From NCBI GenBank assembly GCA_033439765.1, contig JAULSN010000007.1, positions 1,860,001 to 1,924,000 of the forward strand: DNA of 64,000 nucleotides, written 5' to 3'. This stretch comes from Lasiosphaeria ovina (taxonomy: Eukaryota; Ascomycota; Sordariomycetes; Sordariales; Lasiosphaeriaceae). The translations under genes and the position numbers were made by a program. This document shows, in pieces, positions 36,650 through 48,712 of the stretch (positions are counted from its first letter, which is position 1; each line of letters starts with the position of its first letter). Under the pieces are notes generated by a model. That model was not told the DNA's origin. It saw only the letters and a list, made by a program, of their open reading frames with translations, and did no database searches.

Positions 36650-39600
36650 CGTGGGCAGCTTTTTAGACCAATTCGAGCATCCAGACGCGTTCAGGGGCAG
36701 TAATGAGTGCTGGCGAAGGGGGAAAGAAGGGGACAAAAACTAGATGTGGGTTGATGTCGAGGGTGGCCAAACTTAAAAAAAATTTAGGCCAAAATCCGCG
36801 TCCCGTTAGTTCTCCCAAGCAACTACTGCAGTCTAGGGTCGGCTACAGCCCCGGAATGGCGGGGCATACGAAGTTAAGAGAGGGCCCAGGAGGGTTCAGA
36901 GGTTCACGCTGTGTCGCCGGTCAGGGCCCTGTCAGGGGCGGCAGCTGCCCGCACTGCGCGCACTGCCATCCAGCCCTGCCCAGCCCAGTGGAGGGGTCGA
37001 GCGGAGGGCTGTCGAGATTTGAGCGGCAGCGCAGGCTGGCAACTTTCCAGGGTCCGCTACGATTTAACCACCTGCCAACCGATTTCCAGACGTCCAAACC
37101 CTATGCGGAAGAAGCTCAAGCAACGGGTGTCGGTTTAGGGGGGTTTGCTCACAGTTGTTTTGTTGTGTCGTTCAATGCAGCAGGTTCAAGAGTAGTGTTC
37201 TGACGCTCTGGACCACCTCAAATTACAAGAGGCTACAGCACAGCATGTATGGACAGACAACCAAGCGGAAGAGTCCGAGCTGTGGTCAAAGACGTGCCCA
37301 GCCAACCAACCTCAATGCCCTCGGCAGCTCTCTCTCGTCCTCAATCACTTCTGATCCTTTGCTACTCACCTTTGTTTGTCTTCCTCATCTCGAGCGAATA
37401 AAAACAAGGCGCCGAGTAACCTAGAAGGTGGATACATAAGGTACCACGAACAAAGCCCAACCATGGCTCGTTACCGCCGGTCGTCTGCAACGAAACGAAA
37501 CGACGAGTCCCGTGGCACCAAGGATTTGAAGCTAGCAGCTAACCCGCATCTCAGTTTGCGGCGTCCGTCAGTCTCCTTGGAAACAGCTGACACCCAACCC
37601 AACCCGCTACGCAGCAGTTGTTTCGGGGACCGAACACACATCAGCTTGTTGGATCTTGGATACCGCTGATGCACGGCCATGAACGGGCGGATTGGCGGGC
37701 CACTCGAGAGTTTAAACCACGGACCCTGGCAATCTGCGGCAAGGCCTGGCTGGGATTGAACTGTACCTATGCAGTGACACAAACTCGCTCCCGGCCACGT
37801 GTATCACAAGCCTCAAGTGCTCTTTGCTGGGAGGGCCAAATCACCTGAAAAAAATGTGTGCAGAGTGATGTACCCGATATCCGATGCGCGCGTGGGAGAA
37901 AGGACCATTGACCGCCTTCATATGCAAGTTTGCTCTGGGATTTCCTAGCAAAACCCATCAGAGATGAGGGCGCAAGACCCCACCACCATGATGGCCCCAA
38001 AGGCGGTGACCACCATTGGGCCAAGACCACCCCTCCTTCCTTATCCCCCGCCATTCATGCGTGTTGTTCTTCATTCGCCGACGCCACCACGCCAGGGCTT
38101 CGAAAAGAACGCACAAAATCATTCAAAATATTTATTCCCCGAGCCACGCTTGACCACCGGCTTGTTACCTCACCCTATTTTGGTAGTAGAGGTTTGGAGA
38201 GATGGCAAACCTAAGAAGAAACAGACAAACCAAAAAAAAAGGGGGGGGGGCGGGGGGAGAACTGGAGCGTACTCCGTATCATGATCAGCGACCACCCCAC
38301 CCTCTTCCCGCTGGGGACCTTGCCGGTTGGGTTAGCCTCGCACGTGCCTCGCGCGCCAGACAGACTGTTGCCGCTTGTCAAGATGCAGGCAGTCGGCCGC
38401 CAACCACTGGCAGTCTTTCTAGAGGTCTGCCCACCGCGCCCCCTCTGGTTGTTTCAGCGGTTCGGCCGCCGGTGAGAGAAAGCAGAAGGCGAGGGGAGGG
38501 GGCAGCGGGATGGATAAGACTTTCCCGCCCTGCCTGTTCCTGAAAATCACACATGGCCTTGTCCTAAATCCAACGAAGTACGGATACAGTACAGGGGGAG
38601 ATAAGCAGGGCCACTCGCTCACCTCTCGCGCCTCTGCCAAAACGCTGTCGGTTTAATTCTCCGACACGCATCTCGGCCGCGGGTTAGGTAGGTAGGGTTG
38701 GTCAACGTGGGGTCAAGATTCCAGGTTTCTGGGGCACGGCGATGCACTACACAGCCGCCCCAGTGCATTCTGGCACATGGTTTCCATGATGGTCCTGCCA
38801 GTACGTAAAGTAGTACTCCGTAAGCAGCATTGACTTGTTGCAATATACAACTAAACCATTTAGGAACATATAGGACCCAGCGTATACCGATATATATATA
38901 TATATATACGAAGTACGAATACTTCACCTGCTTCGGTTGTTCATGACCGTGCTTTTGATATGTCGAAATTATTCTGACTCGTCTCCTTTCTTTCCTCTCG
39001 CATGGACTAAAGGATAGCTCTCGGCTTCGTATCCCATCCTTTATATTTGTCGGCCTGTTTTATATCCTTGACAGCTGTTGACCAGTGACACAGAACTTCC
39101 ACGAAGTCTTTCTGTCTCTTAAGAAAAAGCCTCAGGCCTTCAAGACTCTACCCTTCAGAAAATAACGCCATATAGAAGAGAGCTCTTGCATTCAATATTA
39201 TTTTGCTATTTGGACTTTGGGTTTCTTATCATCTCGCAATTCTTTGCTCTCCTCCCCAATCAAGATAAGAAACGACCACCTCACCCAAAAACACTCATTG
39301 ACATGAGCCTGACTCAGCCGGAAGAGTCGCTGCCGCCGTTGGGAACCTAGACCACTCTTTGACCTGCCTAGCTGAAGAGTCTCCTAAAGTCGATATGGAC
39401 ATCTTCTTGCCAACGACGGTGAGACAAACAACGTAGGCGGGCCCATGGTATAACTATGATGTGAGGTGGGTTGTTAGACTGGGGCAGATGCCCATCTTGG
39501 GTACAGGAACGAGGACTGGCGCCTTTTCCTTCCCTCCGGCCCAACGTGGAATCTGCCGTCGATGTCTATCCGCTCCCCGTCTTCAGCTCTGCAGTCAGAA

Positions 39601-42600
39601 CCGTGTCGATAAGTTGGATGTTTCTAGCCGAGTGGCCGGAATACCTGAAGCCGTATTGAACACGCTGTTGATGTTACCAAAGATCAAGTCAAGTGGGAAG
39701 TTTGTAGACTCCCAATTCAAGTCAGCGGTGTTTATTGAGGCTCTAAAGGGTAGTATGGAATGTAGCTCCTGGACACTTAGACAGAGCCCGAGTGTAGAAC
39801 TTAGACAAGTGAGTCAGCCGAGTCGATCTAATAAGAGGAAGGGGTGCGTAATCTGGTGTCCCATCTTAAGCCCATGGTGTACATAAAACGAGACTCAAAT
39901 TGTGACAGAGAGCTTCCGGTATGGGCGAGAAGTAGAAAGGGGCGTAAAATGGGGTGCGTGATATTGACAGATGGTACAGCGTTGACGCCGACACGAGGCG
40001 AACATCCATATATATCTGCCCCAACACCATAACTTTTGTATTGTATATTTGGGCATCTCGACCAAGACATTCATCTCTTTCCACCCTAGCCCACTGGCTA
40101 CCAAAATTTCCCAAGGCTCAGCCAGCCTCACCGGCCTTGAACCATCGAAGCACTCTTTGCTCAGTTTTTCCCTGTTTGCCGGTCAATACTCGACACAACG
40201 GTCCAAATTGGTTGCTGAACGCCGACTCAAGGTGTGAATATGACGGCGCGTCCGAGTTCTTGAACAGAGCCACTCCTGCTCGTATACACATTCAGACCTA
40301 AGTAATCTTTGCATGCCTAGGACCGACCTCAACATACCCGCACGTGGTTGCCACATGAGCTCTGTACTCAAAACCTATCCCATAAAAAATGTAGGTAGGG
40401 AGATATCTTCATCCTCACAACCTTACCTACTTCCCTGCTTAAACTACTACCAACCTCGCGAGTAGTGCCCAAGACTTCCTCAGTAAAGCGGCGGCTGCGT
40501 TATACGTGAAAACAGAAAGATGGTTGCGAGGCCAATAACACACACTCCTTGGCTCCCATCCGTCAGGCAACAACAAGCATAGGCACCTACCTAGAGTTGT
40601 TTTAATAGGAGGAAGAATTGGTTCAAGAGGTGCTATCCAATAAACGAAGCAAGAGAACATATGATAATACACTGTATTCTCAAAAGGATGGCAAAGGCAT
40701 TTTAGATGTTTCCAACGGTGCATGTTGGCGTAATGTCAGGAAAGGGAGAGTCGAAATTTAGGGTGCTTTGAGAGAAGTACGTAGATAGGTATGACATGTA
40801 TCGACCAACCGTGGTAACAGTAACGAATGTCTTTGAGACAAGTATGTATATGTAAAAAGAGGACGGGTGAAAGGTAACACTATCTCCCGATGCCGAGACA
40901 CGGATAGACCGACAGCGAGGACGAAGAGACACAGGCAGCGACAAGCAAGCAAATCTGTTCAGGTATATCCACACCCAACAGAATGATCCAGAGGGAAAAA
41001 ATGCTTGCTTTGAAAGCTTCCAAAGCTCAAAAATAAAATAGAATATAGCCGACCTCGCCGTTCCCGGACCCATGAAAATTCCTCTCCCGCCGCAAAACAG
41101 AAAAACTCGTTATTTCCCAACCAGCCCTTCATTTCCCAATCTAGTAGTAACTACTCCTTTGACCGCCCGGCCAGAAACCAGGCAAAATGTGAAAATGCGC
41201 GCCCAAATGTATGGTGATGTGTGAGAGTGTGCCCGTGTGTGCCATACAGAATATACAAGAAAACTTTCTCTTCAAAACGACACGAATGCCTCCATTCGCC
41301 TCCCAAAGCAAATCAAGAACGTATTTCTTCCCTGCCCACTATTCCGTATTGTATCCAATAAATGCCGCACCAGTAAGAAATGAAAACACACCCAGAAAAA
41401 AGCACAAGATATGGCCGGCAATAAGCAAGAAAACAGCAATCCGGGAGCAGAAGGCAAATCGTCTCCAGCAGTGATCCAGAAGCTGTCTGCGTAGACAAGT
41501 CAGCACTCATGCTTCCGGCCCTCCCAAGCGCCGAAACTCCGACACATGCATAAATCCTTCGTGATCATCTCGAAAACCGAAAATGACAAATGAAAATGGC
41601 AATATAACTGACAATGATGTCCCTCGAGGGGTTCGAAGCGCGGCCATCTCAAGTGTGTGTCCAAGGCGAGCGAATCCATGTGAAACGAGGTGCAATCCAT
41701 TTTGGGACTGTTCGGCCATCAAAGTCCTGGAATCCTGGGCAATAGAGACATGTCCAGTCCTCAAAAAGTCAAATACTGAATGGAGAGTGATGTAAGATCC
41801 TAGTTCTTCTCGGACTCCTTTTGTGGACTTTCTATTCCAGGGCAAATAAAAGAGCCACTCCATGCGGCGCAAGTCCCGAGAGAGAGATGCCAGTGGTTGG
41901 GATGGATACCTTGGATGCTAAGAGTCGGAGCTTCTAAGAAGTGGCACATGGCGTGAAAAGCAGGGACAGCTGATGGGTGGTATTTCGCAATGAGCACATT
42001 GTCGCCTCCTCATGGTCAACGACCCCGAGTCACTGAAGGATGGACAGCTGTCCAGTGTGGGAAAAGCAGAAACACCGCAGACAGCTCCGGCCATGTGTGC
42101 TAGGTCCAGTTGTGGCGGAGAAGAGCATGGGTAGCTCGGCCTTACCGTGCGCTTCATGTTTTCTTTTTGCTCATTCAAGATTCGGGACGGCCTTGGACAG
42201 CGCAAGGACTGTCCAAAACCGAACCGCGAAACTCATGCATCACCCGAGGCTGGCTTCTCTGGCGACAACAGTCTGCCGAGGCAAGATGGCCAGTCCATAT
42301 TTGGTAGCCCTTGGAATCTCGGCTCCTGCGGGTTGTGTATCCTGTAGGCTGGGCGAAACCAATCCTAGGATGTAATTGAAATCACGACGCCGTAGAAAAT
42401 GAGTCCATGGTCCTAGAGCTTGAGAAACGGTGTCCATAGTAGCAGAAAGTCCAGAAGTGCGTGCGAATCCCAAATGGCCTGCGTTCTGTTAGTCGGTCGA
42501 CTCAAGTCTCGCTTGGCGTTTCGTTCGGGCGGAGGCCGCGGGGCTAGGAAGACGGAGTAGCGAATTGTGCTCCAGGGGTTCGTCTGATGAGATATGCACA

Positions 42601-43430
42601 CCCATTCCAAAAGTTCACTCACCTTGCTTTCCGGCCGTAGCCTTGAATTTCTGTGATCTCAGGAAGCGGATCCGAGCAGGCAATCCGGAAGATATCAGCA
42701 GTAACAACTCCCGCTCTGGGTATGAAAGGCGTGGCAATAGACGCAGACCGGCAGAGAGTGAGACATCATCCTGACGACCGATCCGGACAGCAATGGGAGG
42801 AGGAAACATCCATGGCAACAAGCTGTGATCGAATCGCTCTCCTTCTCGCAGATCCAGTAAGATTCGGTTCCATGGTATCATGCATCTCCGCTCCCACAGC
42901 CTCTGGGGGGAAGAACACATAAACACGAAAGAGTCACATGACGACGCCGCCATTCAATGCTGTTGTTGCCACTCCATAAACTGCCGACTCCGGAGGCTAA
43001 ATGCTGGTCACAGAGAAACGTTGTTTTCGGGTCGTTAAGGGGAGGGGGGATCCCGGGTCGGTTGAGAATGCAGCAAAATAATGTTTTCGACAAATGTTGG
43101 CAAAGAGTCGAGCCGCCGATAAATCATGATATCCAAAATTTCAAAGAGATGCATGCCACTTGCAGATCTCAATGTTTGTGCGAGCCTCCCTGTCCTGGTG
43201 GTCTATCCGTTGGATGATGTAAAAAAAATAGCAAGACGCGAGCAGCCGGGTCCGGGAGTAGAAAGTTGGAAAGAAAAAAAAATGGTAAACATGGCATGAA
43301 TAACTCCAGGGCCGAGGGTATTAGCAGGTATCAACGAGAAGAAATCTCGCGCGAGACTCGAGACTGTCTCATTCGGGAAAGTCCAGGAATTGCAAGAAAA
43401 TAAGATCTGCAAGAGAGTCCTGGCAAAGGA
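36650..43430. other. Gene-free stretch between importin and RfeG-like genes
   Basis: 36650 to about 37200 is upstream of the importin gene. A (TA)9 run lies at 38891-38908. About 39000-39350 looks like a pyrimidine-rich leader ending in an ATG (39303) with only 15 codons. Further frames at 39461-39886 and 41200-43200 carry no domain. The last part is the presumed 3' region of the RfeG-like gene. Confidence 0.4.
38891..38908. repeat. (TA)9 microsatellite
   Basis: Nine TA units read directly. Confidence 0.95.
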
Positions 43431-44942
43431 TTAGCGATGGCGACGCCGCTCTCGTTCTGCAGCGTGTCTGTCTTCGCGGTCCGGCTCTGTGCGACGATTC
43501 CGGTGGTGGTCTCGCTCTCGTTCTCTCGGCTCCGAGTCACGGTCACGGCGTGCGGCCGGTTGTCCATTATTGGGCATTGGAGCAGGTGCGGCATTGGGAG
43601 CGACGGGTACGGGAGGCAGGCCGGAATTCTGGTCATCAAACTGCGGCTCCGGAACGGCGCCGTAGCCCTGCGGGGGTCGGGGGACTTGTGTTTGTGTACC
43701 TGCGGGGGAACCTAAATCATCAGACGAAGCCGGGGGTGGAGGATTTACGGCTGCTACATAAGACGCACCGCGGCCGTATTGAGGATCTTGAGGAAAGGCC
43801 TGGTTAGCCGTGTTTCCAGCAGCTGTCGGATAGCCATAGATATCCGTGTCTCCGCTATAGCCCGGGGCACCTCCTGTGGGAGCGGGAAAAGTCCTAGAAG
43901 GGGCACCAGAAGTGAGAGGCATTGGCATCACATTGGGCGGGGGAGCCCCATAACCCGTCCGGAAGTCCGACCCGCGGATATAGGCAGTGTCCTGGGCAAA
44001 GGCCGGGGCCATGGCAGGAGGTGGCGCCATCCCCGGATACCTGTCCGTGGCAGTCTGGGGTTGGGATGAGTATCCAGCGGGCAGGTTGCCCGGGTATCCG
44101 TAGGGTTGGGAGGCAAACTGAGGAGCAGCAGGGTGCGCCTGGGGCGGGTACGCGGCCGGGGGGTAGGCGGGAGCTGGAACTCCCGTGTATGGGCCGGCAT
44201 TATAGCCAACATTCTTGGCCGGATTGGGGACCGAGGGATAGTCAATGTCCATGGCTCCGTAGTCCGTGAAAGTCTCTTGGTCCCGTTGTTGGCGGTTCTT
44301 CCACGTGCTGTAGTCAGACGGCCCACCACGAGCTTGCTCCCGAGCGCCTACGGGCGAGTTAGAGCTTCTCAAATACGCGCCATTCGGTTGGCTTGAGTGC
44401 ATTGTACCTCCGGCACCACCGCCTGCAGCCCTGGACGCTGCACGTCTCTCCTGCTCCCATCGAGCCGAGTCCTGCTTGAGATCTTGGATCATTGCCTGTC
44501 AAGGTTGCGATGCTCAGCTCAAACTCACGGACACGGACAGTTCCAGCGACTAAGCACTCGGAACGTTGGCGCCGCGCGGGCGGGAACCAGACTTGGACTC
44601 ACTGATGTCAAGTTGCGATAGGCCGTAATGAAGTAGCCTTGCGTGACACGGCCGTCTGGTGACTACAGAGAGGGGAGGGTTGATTAGAAAACCACCATAT
44701 TGGAGGTTGCGAGAAGCGTGGCGTTGCGTTGCTCGTTGCGATGGGTTCATCGGCCAACATACCTCGTATGTGCCAGGCCGCACCAGCGCATCGTGCCCCA
44801 GGTATCTGCAAATGTCTGATGTGATAACCTCACGGTCGATGCCGTCGCGGGGCACGAAGTATTCATTCTGGCGCGTCGTCGGGGGAAGCGCCTGCTGCTG
44901 CTGGGCCTGACTTGGCCTGTTGTTCGCTTGCCGGGCCGCCAT
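43431..44942 (-). CDS. rfeG: RfeG-like transcription-associated protein (3 exons, 434 aa)
   Basis: Exons: 44942-44763, 44662-44603 and 44495-43431; introns are 100 and 107 nt (donors GTATGT and GTGAGT). The start is the first ATG (complement of 44940-44942). Residues about 25-105 form a compact conserved-looking module: EYFVPRDGIDREVITSDICR, YLGHDALVRPGTYE, then VTQGYFITAYRNLTSAMIQD, matching what I know of the RfeG family first described in Aspergillus nidulans. This module is cut by both introns, and joining them restores it without gaps, which supports the exon model. The middle, about 110-390, is Pro/Tyr/Gly/Ala rich (PAYPPAAYPPQAHP-type) and disordered. The C-terminal about 40 residues are almost entirely Arg, Glu, Asp and His, resembling RD/RE tails of RNA-processing or nuclear proteins. 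A nuclear location is inferred. The molecular role of the family is poorly known. Confidence 0.85.
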
Positions 44943-45292
44943 TGTTGACGTGTGTGTGAAAAGTTAAGAATAATGGGGAGGATGGAGCCAGAGACGACGC
45001 CAGAAAGGGGATTCTGAGAAGAGGCTTCAGAGCCGGAGGAGTAGCGTCGGCAAGAGAGGCTAAGAAGCACGGGGGTGAGGAACCGGCGAGGCGACGAGCA
45101 GGAAAAACCAGGAAAGGAGAATGAGAGCGAGAAAGGCGGAGGAGGGGAAAGGGTGGGCGGAGGAGGAAGAAATGGACCAGCAGGACCAGCAGGGCCAGCA
45201 GCCACGAAGGCACACCCGCGCTTGGGGTTGGGTTGGGGTGGGGAGGAGGCCTTGGGCTGGCAGGGGGTGGGGACTGACGGACGAGGAGCAGC

Positions 45293-45320
45293 GGGCTGGG
45301 CTGGGCTGGGCTGGGCTGGC
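45293..45320. repeat. GGCTG pentanucleotide repeat
   Basis: More than five tandem GGCTG units are seen directly. Confidence 0.9.
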
Positions 45321-45544
45321 AGCAGCCAGTCAGTGTGTAATCCGTAACGGGCAGTGGATTCCTTATTTGCTAGTGTCTTGCAGCTGCGTCTCTCTCTTGT
45401 CTCCCTCCACCTACGGTACATCCAACTCGCCTCCGTTGGGCAGTCCGACAACTGTGGGCTCAAACGGCGGTCCCCAGTTGGCTGGAGGCACCCGTGTGGT
45501 ACGTGTGCGTGCGATGTGCACCTCGTCTGCGTGAAGTGTGTGCG

Positions 45545-45569
45545 CGTGCGTGCGTGCGTGCGTGCGTGC
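45545..45569. repeat. TGCG tetranucleotide repeat
   Basis: About six tandem TGCG units are seen directly. Confidence 0.9.
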
Positions 45570-48500
45570 ATCTGCCTCGCCGTCTGTGTTTGGACGACGG
45601 AGAGCGAACCAAGACGGTCCGACGGGGACCTTTTTGGTGTGGTGGCAATGGAACCAGACAAACGGATGCCTGAACCTGGCAACTGGAAAGCGCGGCCAGG
45701 TGCTGTGTGCCAGTGACCAGTGACCGGCGGTCAGTGGATGCCTCTGCTGGGGACACTCCAATTGCCAACCTATGGGGCCAAAAAAGGCACCTGCAGACTG
45801 CACCGCACAACTTGGGAGGTCGTCCAATGCCAGGCCTAGCTTTGCACAACACCGACGCTGCCAATAGGACGATCAGGCCGCCTCGGAGGTGGTCGCCAAT
45901 GGATAATGAAATGGGACGGGACCTGCAACCTGACGGGAGGGACGTCTACATAGTACGTCTGCCTGTTGTCTGCGAGTCGGCGAGTCGCCACAAAATGGAA
46001 GGAAGGGACGACGGGCGGACGGGATGGAGGAGTTCCCAGCAGTGGCACTCATCAGTCACCTCACAACTCGGGAATCTCACTTCAGGTACCTGAGCTCGGT
46101 TTGGCTCCCTTTTACACTCACTCGGTCAACCTCTGTCCATCAAGCGCACAGCAAGCAACCCGCGGGCGGGCATCAATCGGGTGAGGCCCGAGCAATCCAA
46201 TCGATAAAGGGCGGCTGCGCCGAAGTGTAAAACCACGCAGGCCGAATGATACTAGGTTTTTTCCCCCTCTCTTTTCTTGCCGGTGTGCCAGCTGTATGGG
46301 TTTCGCTGCGATTGCGTGGGAGAGCCTGGTTGGCTCGTGCCCTGTAAAGAAAGTGGGTTGCTGGGCCTCGTTTGTGGTCTTGTGGGCTGCCTGCAGCGAG
46401 GCAAGAGAGGCCCGAAGCCCCGAGCGGCCAGAGACACGCACACACACGGCGAGACGTTTCCGTAGCACTAGACCTAGTACTAGGAGCTGGGATTTTGGGA
46501 CCAAGAGATACAATGAGAGACGCGGGGGAGTTGCGACTTGTCCAACTCGGCGCGCTAGGTCTAGATCTCGTCCGACTTTGCCCTTCGGCCTGAATCTGGA
46601 GAGAATGAAAAGTCGTAAGCTGTATTCCCTAACGTCGAGTTGTTCTACCGAGGCTGGGCAGACCTGAGCATCTATAAGAAACTGGCTGCGCCTTCCCGTC
46701 GACGACACTCGCAAAGTTGCACTGCAGTGAGTCGGACGGTTCCGGCGTCCAAATACGGTGACGAGGCTGCTTCTCTCACTAACGCCTTCTGACCCTGATT
46801 GGGTCTGTGGCGCCGTTGATCAAATGTCAAATTGGCCCGAAACCTGGAAGGGCCACGGGGCTGCGGTTTGCTTTCAAAGCTGTCCAGTGGTTGTTGCTTG
46901 TTGGTGTGGCTGCCAATCAAGCGTTGCGGCCGTGCATGAATTACACGCAGCGGCGATGGGAAGGGTTGCGGTGCTGGCTTGTCGGTGCCGGTGCTGAAAG
47001 CAGTACCGACGTTGTTGCCTGCGACGGAAAGACTTGGAAACCTGACCACCGTCTTGGCTAAAAAGGAATCCGGCTGAGATGAGAGGCTTCGGTGTCCCAT
47101 TTCGGTGACCTGCGAAAAGCTAGCAACCTGCCACGGTAATTTGGCTGCTGTATTAGCTAGGTGGGCAGATAGTCCAGACTTCAAGTTCCGAGGAAGGCAG
47201 AAGGATGGCAAGTCGATGCATTTGCAAAAAAAAAAAAGTACCTATTTACGACCACGAGAGCAGCAGAGATACACGAGAACGAGTCACTCCTCTACAGAGC
47301 CGCTATCTTGCCTACCCAGCACGAGTTCGACCGTGAGCGGAGACGGCATCTGCTACAGGAACAGATATCGATACCGTCCTGACGGCTGCTTGTCCAACTG
47401 GCTGGCGAGCACGAAACGGCCCTTCAGTTGCATAGGTACCTAGATAGGTCACAGGAGACTGCCGGGAAGCAAGACGGCGCAGACTGGGTTAGATCCGGAG
47501 GAACTCACAAGTGCAAGTGAGGCCCGTTCTGACATGGTGTGTCGGGGGAAGAGAGGCTATTGGGGTTGTTACAGTCGCTGGCGACGTGGTCTCTCGGGAT
47601 ATATTCACCTACCGGATCGTCTATCTTCTGTGCATGTATGTCGCTGCTGGCCAAAGAAGGGTGTCATTTGCATCGGGCTAGCGGAATCTGCAATAGACTT
47701 GCTTGGTCGCCCATCAGCAATTTGATGGAGCTGGCTTGTTTTGGGAGTTCTTCTTTTTTTTTCTTGTCGGGTATCAATGCGTCTCGTGATGCCCAACCTG
47801 ACGAGGGGCTGGCTTCCCAGCCAATCAACGGCCTCACGCCGCCTCAGAGTGCCGCAAAACGGGGAGACGAAGCAGCCGTTTGCGTTCTACAAAACTGGTT
47901 CCTGGTGACTCGATTTGACCTCGACCTCGCCACAGCGTGCCAAATGCATGCACGGAAGCAACGCGAAGGCAAAAACAGCCAGACAGACTCCTGAAAGGAC
48001 ACTTTCCTGACGGCCCAATGTTGATCTGAACAAGCCCCTGAAGCTCTTGAACGTGCAATAAAGTCCCGCTCACGTCACTCAAGCTAAACCGTAGCCTTGG
48101 GAAGAACGAAGATCATAGGACCTGGGGTACCGACGCTTCACCCGGTCTCAGGGAGGGCAAGCGCGTCAACCAAAGACCCTCTCCCAGCGCCCCGGAACCT
48201 GCTTCGTCTGTTCTCGTCTTGTTCCTAGTGCTGGGCACCTCGGTGCCCTCCGAACGAGCACAATCAACAACTCATCTGATGTAGGGTTATGCAAGGAAGG
48301 GGGGTACGGGCTCAGAGCATCCCGGAAGCAGTGCGAGGCGATCCGTGACGGGCCTTTCCTCCCCATCTATACCCTGCCCAAGAGAGCGCTGCAGGCCGTT
48401 TCTTGAGCCCGGCTAACCACGTCTATTGGTCTGTCCCTGGGTTTGACCCGTAGCAGGTGTTGGGAGAGCGTCATCCTCCCGCAGCAGGAGACGCCGCTCG

Positions 48501-48712
48501 TCCATGTTACCCAACAGGTAATGTATGACAAACACGAGGCAATCTGGGGCCAGGAGATGACAGCCCTGGTCAAACCCACCTGTCCCACCACCTCTGGCTG
48601 ATATGGCGCGCCGTATTTCTTGTGAGATTCGATAGACTCATCTGGTCCGCTTGCCTTGCTGCAGCTGCGTGTTTATCGATGCATGCCTTCCCTCGGCGAT
48701 GCATAAGCCCCT

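Larger units (their letters stand above)
44943..48712. other. Intergenic region between RfeG-like and polymerase eta genes
   Basis: This holds the upstream region of the RfeG-like gene and the 3' region of the polymerase gene. It contains GGCTG pentamer repeats (about 45293-45320) and TGCG tetramers (about 45545-45569). Frames up to about 310 codons around 44747-45682 run through the RfeG exon in the wrong frame and are low-complexity; none is accepted as a gene. Confidence 0.45.

Noticed and set aside
37700..37830. tRNA-like T-arm sequence (gattgaac on the plus strand)
   Set aside because: The bases flanking the would-be T-loop do not form a 5-bp stem, and no anticodon or acceptor stem could be drawn.
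44747..45682. 311-codon minus-strand frame over the RfeG start region
   Set aside because: Runs through the first RfeG exon in the wrong frame and through low-complexity repeats.
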